64,000 nt of DNA from assembly GCA_028023455.1 (NCBI GenBank), contig JAQFVV010006231.1:7206036-7270035 (forward strand), given 5' to 3'. Positions within the stretch are counted from its first letter, which is position 1. Each line of letters begins with the position of its first letter. The translations under genes and the position numbers were made by a program. The notes under the pieces are model-generated. The model ran no database searches and had not been told where the DNA came from. It saw nothing but the letters and a program-made list of their open reading frames with translations. Origin of the DNA: Epiperipatus broadwayi. Taxonomy: Eukaryota; Onychophora; Udeonychophora; Euonychophora; Peripatidae. Of this stretch, positions 12,236 to 24,128 are shown in pieces.

Positions 12236-12665
12236 GCCTTGGATCTGAGAGCACTGTACCTAGATCTTAGGATCTAATGTAACCCTCCAGCAGCCACCTT
12301 TTAACTCTACTTTACTACAAAACTATGAGAATGAAATTGGAAAACACAAAAAATATTTTCAATCTAAGCTCAATAGCTTATATAGTCATATGGGTCTGAA
12401 CTCAATTCAGCACCCATACATAGCACAGGGTGGCACTACTGTATGGAGAAAAGAGTTTTGCCTTTGTTTTCAACAATTATGTGCTAGTATGAGATGGTGA
12501 TCATGTGATGTTTACTAGATAAGGATTTTATGCACAAGCCTTCTGGCATCTATTGATTACTCTGGTTAGCACAGGGTGGCACTACTGTATGGAGAAAAGA
12601 GTTTTGCCTTTGTTTACAACAATTATGTGCTAGTATGAGATGGTGATCATGTGATGTTTAGTGGT

Positions 12666-12680
12666 TTAACTTGATTATTA
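12666..12680. repeat. Target-site duplication, right copy (family A composite)
   Basis: This is an exact second copy of the 15-mer at 11,602-11,616, immediately after the terminal GATGTTTAGTGGT sequence. Confidence 0.85.
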
Positions 12681-13700
12681 TTATTTGTTATTCTGTGTGA
12701 CTGACTATACCTCTTGTATGAATGGCTATTGCTATGATAACATCGGTAACATCAAGGGGTGGACTTCGTCCCCAAAGACAAGTCAGTAAATCATGACATA
12801 TTTCAATGAATTAGAGTAGACAAGTTAAAACCAGGGAAAAGAAAGTTTGGTCAATAGGATAATCATATCAAAATAATCATAAATTACATTGTTAAACTAA
12901 GCAAATGGTTAGAGCGGGTAATGGACAACCATCCTAATGAATTCAAAGGTTAGGGGGATGAATGTATTATCATTTGAATCAAATGAAGAATGATCTAACC
13001 TACCCAAATGCCAAATTGATTTGTTCAAAAAGATTGTAAATCACCCACAATGGAATAAAGCTGTTAATGATTTATTTTATTTGACTAGAGTTCGTGTATG
13101 TTTCTTCATTTATCTAACTTTCCATTACCATTTCATATCATTTATCTAACTTTCCATTACTCATGCCATATCAGTTATCTAACTTTCCATTATTCATGCC
13201 ATATCACACACATAACTTAGATGTAAATATTTTTAGTTTTATATCAAACTTATTACGGTCATCACCCTAGTTTATTAGTATTGTGCATATGACTGTGGAT
13301 TTGAATACCAAGGAGTAATGGGAATATAAGAACTCTTGGTGTCGAGGACCTAAAGGGTAACCATATGGTATGGTAATGATACGTATCCGAGTAGAACTAA
13401 ACATACCATCAAATGTGATACATTTATGACTGGCGAACTTTACAAGCTCAAACTCATATCATCGCCTCAATGTACAATAAAATGAGTGGTGCAAATAGCC
13501 ATTTTACATCCATTTCATTACCATTAATGACCAACTATTGGGGCTAGACATTATCCAGTTGCATTGCTATGAATCTGGTCTTATGCCCAATATGTCCTCT
13601 TACAATATATATATATCCACTCAGAGGATATGTAAACAAAGCATCACTTGACTCGTAATTTTGAAGCAGTAATTTATTCTATTTGCATTACATCACAGGC
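12681..13700. other. Unassigned, less AT-rich segment
   Basis: Base composition is visibly less AT-rich than the surroundings and contains blocks such as GGGGTGGACTTCGTCCCC (a short stem-loop) near 12,757. No conserved protein was seen in any frame. It may be an LTR or a non-coding element body. A three-copy tandem repeat lies inside it. Confidence 0.3.
13107..13204. repeat. Three-copy tandem repeat, 32-33-bp unit
   Basis: TTATCTAACTTTCCATTA plus a variable CATGCCATATCA-type tail repeats three times with a few substitutions. Confidence 0.8.
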
Positions 13701-14954
13701 ATACATTGTAAACTTAAGTAAGAATATTTTATTAACATCTCCAAAATATTTTCTACCTATTGCCTACCTTAATGAGGATCAGTATTTACACTTACACATC
13801 TTTGTATGTTGAATATGTGTTTATGAAATTAAACGCCCAAAACTACTATGAAAATTATTAGAATTAACAGATTATTATTTATTCATTTATTTTCCAATAT
13901 GTAGATATAGATTGTATATCCAATATATATCATTATCAGCCACTTACATATACACAGAGTGAAAAGGAGAAAAGAAAAGATTGATTCAGAATTGCTGTGC
14001 ATAAAAGACTGAAATATATTACACAAACACACAAACCTATTATCATAGTTAATACAGATAGATGATTTATAACATGAGTGGAAAGCATTGATAGAACATA
14101 TGCTAATTTAAGTGACTAAGGTAATAAGCTACAAAAAGAAGAAAAAGAAAATAGAAAGAGAGAATAAGAGAAATTGCACAGAGAAGAGTATGATATATGT
14201 ATTTAATGACAAAGTAGATGTATAATTTATAAGATTAAAAATAAATAAAAAACTGCTATGATATATATCGATTATTTTATTATTATATTGCCTCACATAT
14301 CCATTAACAAATGTGTAAAGTGGCCTGAATTTTAAGGACTGGTTAAAAATAATACAAAATAAATTATAAATTAATAATATAAGAGATGGATTTTATTTTT
14401 TAACAATATAATTCAAAATAGAGAGTATAAAATACTTTATAGCACCTTCATCAAAATTAAACACATATTCAACATGTAATCAAATTTCTATCAGTTTTTT
14501 ATGTATTTAACCTTATATATCCAAATCTGTATTTAAAACATATTAGATAATATCCTTAGTTTATTGAAATAGTCAAAATATATACTCTTTAAAATAAGCA
14601 ATAATTCAACTTAATTGTAGTAAAAAAGAAGCCAAATATCCTTTCAATCATTAAGAGTATACTAAATTTTGTGACTTACTATAATATTGTATCATCATTT
14701 TCAATCATTATCAGTCCATTGCAGGATGAAGGTCTCTCCAAGTTCAATCCATCATCTTCGATCTGTAACCTCTTTTCTCCACACCATCCCCACACACTTT
14801 CTCATTTCCTCCATCCATCTCACATGTGGTCTCTTTCTGGGTCTTTTATAATGTTGGAATCTAGATTAAGATTTCAACTGTCCATCTATTATCATTTCTT
14901 CTAACAATATGTCTATCCCAATTCTATTTCAGTCTCATAATTCTTTCAACAATA

Positions 14955-15230
14955 TCAGCATCTGTTTGTTCTTTTAACCCATGTATTACATTTTCGATCT
15001 CTTATGGTTACTTCTAACATATATCTTTCCATACTTCTTTGAGTAGTCTGAAATCTCTGTGTTACTCTTCTGTTAAATGTCCACGTCTCAAATCCATAAA
15101 TAAGAAATGATGAAATACATTTATTAAAAACTTTTCTTTTCAAACACATAGGCATATTTCCTTTTAATATTAAGTTATTTCTACCAAAAGCACTCCAACC
15201 AAGTTTAATTCTATGATTAATTTCATCCAT
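14955..15230 (-). pseudogene. LINE C-terminal region after reverse transcriptase
   Basis: The open piece begins MDEINHRIKLGWSAFGRNN and contains CLKRKVFNKCISSFLIYGFE followed by TWTFNRR. This is the conserved region of RTE-type proteins after the polymerase (R-I-x-x-G-W-x-A-F, K-x-x-x-x-x-C-x-x-x-x-x-x-Y-G-x-E-T-W-x-x). The same region recurs on the plus strand at about 47.9-48.1 kb and 53.5-53.9 kb. Confidence 0.75.
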
Positions 15231-15439
15231 TATGTTTCCATCTGTAGTAATAATCTGACCAAGGTATTTGTAGTTGTTAATTTCTTCTAACTCATCATTA
15301 TCAATCTTTATTTTTTCATCTTTTGAGAAAATCCATTGAACATTATTTTAGTCTTTTTAACATTTACCTTTAGTCCTACTTTCTTACTTTCATCTGATAA
15401 CTCTTCTAACATTTCCCAAAACTCTTAAGCATTATTTTC

Positions 15440-16272
15440 AAAAACAACTACATCATCTGCAAAATCTAAATGACTTAAATAATCTCCATTTACTTTTATT
15501 CCTTTAGCTTCTCATTTTAATCCACAAAATACTTCTTGCAAAACTGCTGTAAAAAGTTTTGGAGATATGGAGTCACCCTGTTATACACCCTTCTCAATGT
15601 TGACTTTCCTAGTATCATTATGTAATCTAATAGTTGCTGTTGCATTTTTATAAATATTCTTTAAAATATGACAATATCCTGGATCTATACCTTGATGATC
15701 CAATGCTTTAATCACTGAAGAAATGTTTATAGAATCAAATGCCTTTTCATAATCTACAAATCCAAAGGATAATGGCAACTCATATTCCTTGGTCCATTCT
15801 ATAATTTTTCTCAGTACTTGGATATAATCCATTGTATTAAAACAACTTTTAAATTCAACTTGATTTTTTTGGTCGATTAAAATCCAAAGTTTGCTGTAAA
15901 TGAGTTGTAATTATTTTGGCAAAAATTTTGTATAAAATTAATAAAAGACTGATAGGGCCATAATTTTTCATATCTTCTTTATCGTCTTTTTTAAATATTA
16001 ATATTAATACTGCATTCTTCCAATCATCAGATACATATTTTTCATTTAGGCATTTGGTATATAACTTTGCCAAAAAAAATTTCTATTTCTTCACCTGCTT
16101 CTTTTAAGATATCAATTATAATTCCATCATTACCTGGAGTTTTTCCTTTCTTTGTAAGTTTAATTGCATGTCTCACTTCTTCATTTAAAATCCTGGGCAA
16201 TTCTAAAGATATAATAGTTGTAGGAGGTACTTTTCTGTGTTCTTTATTATTATGTAATTTTTGACTATACAT
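15440..16272 (-). pseudogene. LINE reverse transcriptase domain, broken
   Basis: Landmarks in order on the minus strand: LNEEVRHAIKLTKKGKTPGNDGI (quoted in part) at about 16,180-16,120, LILIFKKDDKEDMKNYGPIS near 15,990-16,010, the palm motif FVDYEKAFDSI at about 15,730-15,760 with its catalytic Asp, KGV at the end of the next block (15,581), and FADDVVVFEN at about 15,440-15,470, the second Asp pair of the active site. At least two frame changes separate these pieces, so no enzyme is made. Confidence 0.85.
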
Positions 16273-16589
16273 TTCTTGATGTCATCTGTCTTTTTAGTAA
16301 TAGTTCCATCTTTTTTTCTTATTGCAGAAATAAGTTTCCTACCAATACCAAGATGTTGTTTTACATTCTTGAGACTTTTATTCTTTTCTATAGCTTTCCT
16401 TGCTAATTCACAATTATACTTTCTTATATCATTATCAACTCTTTTTTGCATCATTTTACAAAATTCAAGATATTCAATCCTTCTTAATGCATCATTTTTA
16501 TATATTTTCATATTCTTTCTAGTCTCAATAGAAATTTTACTGGTACAATTGCTGCTTTTTTCTACCAGCTATCTTTGTTGCAGTTTTTA

Positions 16590-17500
16590 AAGTATATCAG
16601 TTATTTTCCTATTGATTTTATTCAAATCTGAATCATGTTCAAAATCTGTTAATATTTGAAAACGATTTGCAAATTCTAATTTAAATTCATTAGAATGTTT
16701 CTGAAGATTAGAAATATCAACTGTGAATATTGTTTTTCTTAATAATTTTTGTATCTCTAGTTTAATATTAACTAATCGATAATCACTTCCTGTGTTGAAT
16801 TTATTAAGAACATTACAATCTTGAAATATATATTTTTTGTTAGTCAAAATATAATTTAATTCTGCTGTAGACTCATTTGGATGCTTCCATGTCAATTTCT
16901 GTTTAACATTTTTTCCAAAAAAAAGAATTCATAATATAATTTTTTTTTTCTTTTGCAAACTTCACAAGTATATGACCTTTTACCATTACCAAATTTACTT
17001 ACAGCACTTTTATTTTTCAATTGTTTAACAATTCTAGCATTAAAATCTCTCATAATAATTTAAAAAATTTTATTTGGTCTGATCAAAAGCCTTTTGTACA
17101 TCCATATAAAAATTCTCTACTACTTCATCACTATGAGAATTTGTTGGGGCATAAGCCTGAATTATCTGCCTTTGATATTTGTTATTAAGTTGAATAACTA
17201 ATTTTGCCATTCTGTCCAATACACCATCAGTCTCCACAATGTTGTTCTCCACATTTTATTTATAATGAATCCTACTCCAGTTGTATTTCCAATATTTATG
17301 CATTTGTAGTACAGTACATGTCTGCATTTTAAATGAATTTTCTCTTCACCTTTTCTTTTAACTTTACAAAGTCCATTAAGGTCCCATTTAATATGAGACA
17401 ATTCTTCCAATTCTTGCAATCTTTCTTCATTTGAAAGTGATCTGCAGTTGTAATTATCTAAATAAAAGGGCGTTTTCAAATGGCAGTCTGGGTTCACACT
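16590..17500 (-). pseudogene. LINE apurinic-type endonuclease domain, broken
   Basis: Pieces in order: DNYNCRSLSNEERLQELEEL (start of the nuclease fold), GVGFIINKMWR, then KLVIQLNNKYQRQIIQAYAP followed by TNSHSDEVVENFY, IMRDFNAR (normally MGDFNA, so the Gly is lost), and KFNTGSDYRLVNIKL, where the family motif GSDHR has His replaced by Tyr. These are the metal-binding and catalytic landmarks of the exonuclease-endonuclease-phosphatase fold used by LINEs. The first part ends near 17,198, overlapped by the next piece in another frame. Confidence 0.8.
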
Positions 17501-18704
17501 CAGGGGATTCTTAGCACTCTTTGTCTTTGGCCATCAACTGTTTTCCTTGGCTGGTGACTTTACAGCCTTCTGGGAATAAGGACCATGATTTATTTTTTCT
17601 ATCATGGTTGTAAATATCTATTAAAAAAAAAAATCATTCATACACATATTCTTTCTGCCTTTAAGAAACTCAACTGATATTTCCATTGAGAGCTATCAGG
17701 CAACTGAGCAGAAAGACCATGATGTTTTTTCATCTTAAACTCAGAGGTAAAAAGCTAATAAACTCGTCATGTGGGCTAATGCATGTTGGTGAGCAACCCA
17801 TCCATATTTATATACTATATGAATAATCACATAGTAATAACAGTTGCAATGACTAGAACACAAGGAATGGACATTAGGAATTTGCCCTGCTTGCTTCCTT
17901 TATGGTCTCCAAAAGGAATCAAAGAATTTCCTTTCAGTTAACAACAAACTCCTTTCTGTGGCCACAATATGTATATTATACAACATATAAACAAATATAT
18001 TTTATTCCCTAAAGAGATCATCTTGTAAAAGTGGCAAATATGAAATGTAAATGGTGCTGGAGTAATTAATATATGGATAGAAAGTAAATAGTTAAAGATT
18101 ATTATTTAATTATTACTAAATATATTAAGACACTGGATTTTTAAAAAAAGCAAGAAGAATTGAGCAAGAAAAGGAGAAGTAAATCATAAGAAAAGAAAGG
18201 AATATATATATAATAAATTACTTAATACTTTCTATTATTGTGTATTTTCATGATATAATAAATGATGTAACTATAAAAAAAAGTTTGAGAACTATGTAAT
18301 ATTTTGTAGAAAGATCATTCAAATAAATGCTTAACTTTTTTAATATTCGGATATAGAGATGTATGGAAAATAAAGTTAGTTATCTCACTGTAGTATAAGT
18401 TGTTTATCATTTTAAATTTTTAACATGTTTTGAGGATATTATTATTAATGGTATAGATTTTGCCAAAAAAGAAGTCAAATACCAGTTCTATTTAAAAATT
18501 ATCATTATAATAATTGTTATTGGATTGTTCTATACACATGACAATTTATTTTAAACTCTCCAAAGATTTTTCAATGGACTTATCGAGGACAAAGCTCAGT
18601 GGCACATAAAGTGATATAAGAATTAAACAAATAGAAATTCAATTTATGTCATATATCTCATAGTGATTTTATTATGTATTAACTCTTTTATTGTTAGGTT
18701 CAAG

Positions 18705-20930
18705 TAAACTCGAGCACGGCTTTAACTCACTCTAAAACCGGCAATTTTTACATTATTGAAGCGAATTTACACTTATTTTAAAGCTTAAACAGTACTATAA
18801 GATGCTGCCTTCTCTAGAATTATTTTACAAGTAAAAAATCAATAATATTTAAATTTGAAGCTACAATAATGGGAGAAGGCAGACTTTACTAGATGCTGAT
18901 TGGTTGGTTCTCATTTCGAACAAAAGGGAGTGCCTGTCAATAATTTTCACCACTCCAACTTCTTTTGAAAATGAATGTTTTAGAGTGTTTTTTTAGTATT
19001 TTTTTTACATATTATAAATTATTTTGATAAAATATGCTGAAAATAAAACTATTTTAGAAAAATAGTTAAGATTTTAGTAAAAACTATTTATTTTTACACA
19101 AACATAAATTGAGAAAGAAAATTAATGACGTACGCAACATTTTCTAATAGGTTGAATGTTCTTTTTAGGTTCTCTGCTATAAAATATTTTTATAATTATA
19201 AATAGAAATTTATTTTAAAAAAAACTTTGGTTTATTTTCATATTCTGACAAACAATTAATTTGCTTTTTACAAACAAAACTAAAACGAATATAATAATAA
19301 AAGATTAATATATTTTTACTGCTGATTCTGCAATTGACCAATCAAAAGTTTAGAGTTTTAACTCACTTGCCCAAGCAGATTTTTGTTCAAGAAAAAGGTT
19401 AAAAGCAAACATTTTTAAGTGGGAATCATGTGTCTCTTATATATGTTTGAGAAAAGATTTCAAGTCTATCATAAAGAACTGTTGCAAAACTGATTAAATT
19501 ATTTCTATTAATTTTTTCTTACAATGAAATTGTTCAATAATATATAGCAATATATTTTTAGTAGAAAGTACATGTAGAAATTTGGAATATATAAATAAAT
19601 TATATATATTTTAATAAAGATTTATTAATCTCATTGAGTTTTCTGCAAAATAATTTCTAGTCTAATGACTAACTAATAAAAATTATTAATATAATTGTGT
19701 TAATCTTTTGAAATTTTTTATTAATTCTGTAATTTTTAAGAGGAAGTAAATTTTGCATTAAGTATACTTTTGTATGACTACATTATGCTAAATATAACAA
19801 CAATAATAAATCATATCATATATATCAGTAGTGTCCAAGATGTAGCCCACTGTTGACCAGTTGATTGCAATGTCTCTAGAAGTCAACCACGAAGCTGGCG
19901 TGAACATTGACAAATTATAGTGACAAATTCAGAGCTGATTTGAATATAAAAAATAAAAAAAGTAAAAAGTCAAAATTATTCTTGTTTAAAAATAGTTAAA
20001 TTTAAAATAACACCTGTTGTTGTTGTCGATCTCAAAAATAAACCCAGGTTGGAAAAAGCTGAAAAGAATTGAATTATTTTTGTATAATGCTAGAACTAAA
20101 ATTCTTAAAATATTTAATTACTGTTTCCTGAAGAGAAATTAAAATAACTTATCCAGGAGAAACAAGTTTTTTAATGAACTGATTTTAAAACAAAGAAGTT
20201 GTGAACTTTTTAAAACACTTCGTATAGTAATTTAATAATTGTAATTTAATCTTTATCTCATTCAAAATACCTATTGGCCAAGTGAATTAAAGGTTCTAAA
20301 TTTTTAATTGGTCAATTACAGAATCGGCAGTAAAAATATATTTAATCTTTTAAAATTATACTTGTTTTAGGTTAGTTTCTAAAAAGCAAATTAATAATTT
20401 GTCAGACTATTAAAGTAAACAAAAGTTTTTTGAAAAATAAATTTCTATTTATAATTGATAAAAATAATCTATAGCGAACAACATAAAACTTTTCGTAATC
20501 TATTATAAAATGCAGCCTTTTTGATTTTTTTCTCAATTTACTTTCATCTAAAAGTAATAATTTTTACTAAAATCTGAACTATTCTTCTAAAATAATTATA
20601 TTTTCACACGTATTTTATGAAAATAATAATAAATATGTAAAAAAATACTCTAAAAGATACATTTTCATTTTGAAAATCAAACAAAGAACTTAGAACTGGC
20701 AAAATTATTGATGAGCGCTCCCTTTTGTAGAGAATGTAAAACATCCAATCAGCACCTTATCTCTTTGTTATAACTTTAAATGAAATATTTTTGATTTTTT
20801 AATTGTAAAATAATTATAAAGAGGGCACCATCAAACGATAGTTTTCTTGATAAAATGACCGTAAAATCGCAAAATATGTAAAAATTAGCAGTTTGAGAGT
20901 AAGTTAAAGTCACATATGAGTATCCTCATG
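18705..20930. mobile_element. Long inverted repeat with arms of about 700 bp (foldback-type element)
   Basis: The left arm (about 18,705-19,410) is alignable over nearly its full length with the reverse complement of about 20,265-20,930. Shared landmarks include TTTTTACATATT-type blocks, ACAAAAGGGAG, TTTTAGTAAAAA, ATAAATAGAAATTTATTTT and ATATTTTTACTGC followed by GATTCTG and ATTGACCAAT. The arms have diverged by several indels and many substitutions. About 850 bp of AT-rich spacer separates them. No transposase was recognised, and no clear target duplication was found at the outer ends. Each arm contains a CCAAT-box-like GATTGG near GCTGATTGG. Confidence 0.75.
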
Positions 20931-21306
20931 GAGAACAGTCCATTAATACATATTTTATAAATTGACATAGACAATTTGTAATATTAGAGGGAGCTGAGAT
21001 AATTTAATAGTAGTCATATAAAATGTCTTCAACAGTTTTTATCTTATTGAAAATAAATTCATCAGTTTGTATCTTCTAAAAATGTCACCAATATTTCTGA
21101 GTACCTAAAAAACCCTTATAAAAAAACACCAATTCATAAGTACATTCTAAAATAACCAGAACTTTGAACTTATTTATTTTCATTCTGGCAAAAATAATGT
21201 TTTTTTTCTGGTTTTCGGTTTGAAATCCTGAAAAAAATGTAGGCACCCTTACGTACATTTTCACCTAAAAAGTCACCTCCAATGTCTAAAAGTTTGGCAA
21301 CCACAG
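19827..21306. mobile_element. Possible hAT-like non-autonomous element (tentative)
   Basis: The left end CAGTAGTGTCCAAGATGTAG and the reverse complement of the right end CTGTGGTTGCCAAACTTTTA agree imperfectly. The flanking 8-mers ATATATAT and ATATATAC could be a target duplication. Both ends resemble the CAGTGGTTCCCAAACT type of hAT termini. The flanks are simple AT sequence, and the interval overlaps one arm of the long inverted repeat, so the two interpretations conflict. Confidence 0.25.
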
Positions 21307-21939
21307 ATATATACTCTTAATATCATGCAGTTTCTTTATTTATATCATTATTTAAGCTAACACTTTTGCTATTCTATAGTTTTATTTAGAATTGCATATA
21401 AATAAATATATAAATGAACTATTTTCCTTTAATAACTGTTACAATATTATTATGATTTATTATGATAGTGTGGCACATATATGTTTGTTATTTCTGGCTT
21501 TGATGAAGATTGTGCTACAATCAAAATTCTTAGCTTAAATAAGGAGATGAATAAAAAAATTGTCTGGTGTTAAACGCATATGTGAAATAATTTATTATTC
21601 ATATTTATTACAATCACATAGTGATTTTGCCTTTTTGATCCACATTTTTTCAAATATTTTAAGTTATAAAAAAAATCCATCTCAAAAGTAAGTAATTTAA
21701 AACAAATGAGGTCAGTAACTAAGAATAAAAATGAATTATATAAACACTATATATATACATACAAAGGTGAGTTATAAGTTCAGCTCCTGTAGAAATGTAT
21801 CAGGTTTTCAGCAGTGTTTGAAGGTTGCATCAGCACTCATTTGTCTAACCAGATTAACCTGGAATCTTTATCTAGCCAATAATAGCTTAGATACTCATTT
21901 ATCATCATTTAATTTAGGTATGGGCAGCCAATTTTAAAG

Positions 21940-22060
21940 AAAAATATTAAGCCTACTTAGGACATGAAAAAATTTCCAAGATTCATCCAGCCTGGACTCA
22001 AAACCCAGATCATGAACATGATAGACATTTATGCTAACCATTATGTCATAAGGTTCTTCT
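21940..22060 (-). mobile_element. tRNA-derived SINE remnant
   Basis: On the minus strand the sequence starts AAGAACCTTATGACATAATG, whose TGACATAATGG resembles a Pol III A box (TGGCNNAGTGG). About 40 nt downstream is GGGTTTTGAGTCC, resembling a B box (GGTTCRANTCC). Spacing and order fit the tRNA head of a SINE. The 3' body is decayed and its end is not defined. Confidence 0.55.
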
Positions 22061-23516
22061 TTATGCATACATATAAATAAAATATGTAACAGTTATTAAA
22101 GGAAAATAGTTAATGTTTAAACATGTAGCTCGAGAGTTCATATAAAGGTCGAGCAGCAGAAGTGACTTAACTGAAAACACATTTCATGAATCTTGATTCT
22201 AGAGACTCTACCATTCTTTTATTACATTAAACCACGCAAAGCAACAGACAAAAGACTTATTGCTCAGGAGTTCATAAGAAGTTTTAGTTTTGGAAGTAAC
22301 TGCAGAAGCAGGGCTTCATGGATCTGGAATTCCAAAATCTGCTATATTTTAAAAGTGCTATCATTAAATTTGGATTTTATAAATCTATACATTTACAAAA
22401 ATTTGTATAATTTGATTTATATATTAGTCTAAAGATTATAAATATAATTTGGTTTTTTTAAAAGTACTTTTTTGAAGGATCATATTTACAGAACATTCTA
22501 CAGTGAAAATCGTTTTGTAAAGTGTATATTGTTTGCATATTTCCAATAGTTGAAACAAAGAATACTCTATAATTAACAAATTAAATTTTTGTTAATAAAT
22601 GAAAAAAAGTTATTTTTAAGTAGTATTTCATATCATTAAATTATATTATTTCAATTTTGAATTGTATGATATATTTTGATTATTCAAGCTGTATGATACA
22701 AACTTTATATATTTGCATTTAATATGTCAAGTACTATCCTACTTATTCTCAAATGATATGGTTTTTTGATGTTTTTTCAAAATAAAAACTAATATTTGTT
22801 TAAGTTAATAGAATGGAACCAGCTAAAGATAAAACTGTTTTCAAATAGCCCATTGCAAGCCAAAGACCTCTCTCTAGTATCCTTTTAAATAATGAAATCA
22901 TAAAAAGATTATCAAACTAGTCAAATGCTGATTCATGAGGATTTACAAATTTAATTTTTGTTATATTGTTATGCTAAAAATAGCAACATATCAAATTTTC
23001 AAATACATACTTGAATAGTTTTCTTAGTTGGGTACGAGCTGCCTTCCTGAAAGTTATATTCAATTTTTTTTGCAAGAAATCTTGAATTTCACTGATTAGA
23101 ACACATTTAAAGTCTTCAATGATTTAAAATATTATTAAAAATTTAAATATGCTTATTTGAGTGCTTTGTATCTTCCATTCTTGCTTATATCTCTTTTTAT
23201 TTTGATATGTTTAATTGTATTTTTTTTTTAAATAATTTTTGAAAAAATTGAAAATATGTTTTTGTTTTTTTTCAACTTTGATTAATTCATTTATAGATAT
23301 TTGATTGATTTGTTTACCTTTTTTTTTTTTCTGTATACAGACTATTTTTTCAATTTTGTCTTTTATTGTTGTAATTAAACTCTTGTTTAATAAATACTTT
23401 CAAATTATTTTTATATATAAGTATAGTTTGAATGAAGGTCAAAGTTTTAAGAAAATGATTTTTTTTTTTACAAATAAATAGGATGTAATTTGAAAAAGAT
23501 GATTAATAAAATTAAT

Positions 23517-23687
23517 ATATATGGAAACTATTTTTTCAAAAAAGAAAGGCTGAAAAGAATGGATCATTTAAGAATAAAATTATTAATGAAATATATTAGG
23601 ATATATGGAAACTATTTTTTCAAAAAAGAAAGGCTGAAAAGAATGGATCATTTAAGAATAAAATTATTAATGAAATATATTAGGATT
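23517..23687. repeat. Perfect two-copy tandem duplication, 84-bp unit
   Basis: The block starting ATATATGGAAACTATTTTTT is duplicated head to tail, apparently without substitutions, so the event is recent. Because 84 is a multiple of 3, an open frame at 23,490-23,768 runs through both copies. I see no evidence that it is a real gene. Confidence 0.9.
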
Positions 23688-24016
23688 AAGATGATAATAA
23701 TAAAGAGAAGGGAAATAATATTGCCTAATTTTGAGATATGTGTTAGATATTATGAATTAGAACAATAGATTAATGTTGTTGGCATCTTGATATCAGATTA
23801 TATTATACATTCTATGATGATAGAGTATATAAAACAAGTATATATACATGTTTATGTATGTTTAATTTTATTTTATTTTTTACATTTACTTTTGGAAAGT
23901 AGTCGTGCCTTTTCATTTGAATATTGCGATTGTTTAATTCAAAAGTTCATCATTCATTAGTTTAGCAATATATATTAATTTTTTTTATTTTATGTAAAAG
24001 TTTATTATTTTTTTAA

Positions 24017-24128
24017 AGGATCACATATATAATTTTATAAAAGTAATAGATTAGTTTGTATTAATTATATTATTTGAAAAGATCACATATATAATTCTAT
24101 AAAAGTAATAGATTAGTCTATATTAATT
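24017..24128. repeat. Two-copy tandem duplication, 62-bp unit
   Basis: GATCACATATATAATT-TATAAAAGTAATAGATTAG-T blocks at 24,019 and 24,081 differ at a few positions. Confidence 0.85.

Larger units (their letters stand above)
11617..12665 (-). mobile_element. Hammerhead repeat family A: head-to-tail dimer plus inverted fragments, one insertion with 15-bp target duplication
   Basis: Two direct units of about 460 bp start at 11,617 and about 12,077 and are close to identical. Each carries a hammerhead motif on the minus strand. From about 12,420 the sequence flips, giving two partial inverted copies of the unit end (the block TAGCACAGGGTGGCACTACT starts at 12,420 and again near 12,567). The whole composite is bracketed by the 15-bp direct repeat TTAACTTGATTATTA at 11,602-11,616 and 12,666-12,680. 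It therefore appears to have inserted as one piece. There is no open frame of note. The architecture is like retrozymes and Penelope-like pseudo-LTRs. Confidence 0.85.
14690..17620 (-). mobile_element. RTE-like LINE retrotransposon, near full length, disabled
   Basis: On the minus strand the element runs from a 5' segment near 17,620 through an endonuclease domain (17,500-16,590), a reverse transcriptase (about 16,270-15,440) and a C-terminal region (15,340-14,955) to a 3' region near 14,690. Short open pieces overlap in different frames, showing several frameshifts and stops. The order endonuclease then RT in one ancestral protein, with no gag-like ORF seen, fits the RTE group. A more decayed relative lies at 61.2-63.3 kb; their 5' regions are alignable (17,520-17,625 and 63,180-63,290). 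It sits antisense in the first visible SAAL1 intron. Confidence 0.85.

Noticed and set aside
13600-13630. Microsatellite (AT)n and other short AT runs as regulatory sites
   Set aside because: They are ubiquitous in this AT-rich sequence and carry no specific signal.
16067-16590. Plus-strand open frames inside the LINE
   Set aside because: They are antisense shadows of the minus-strand reverse transcriptase and linker sequence.
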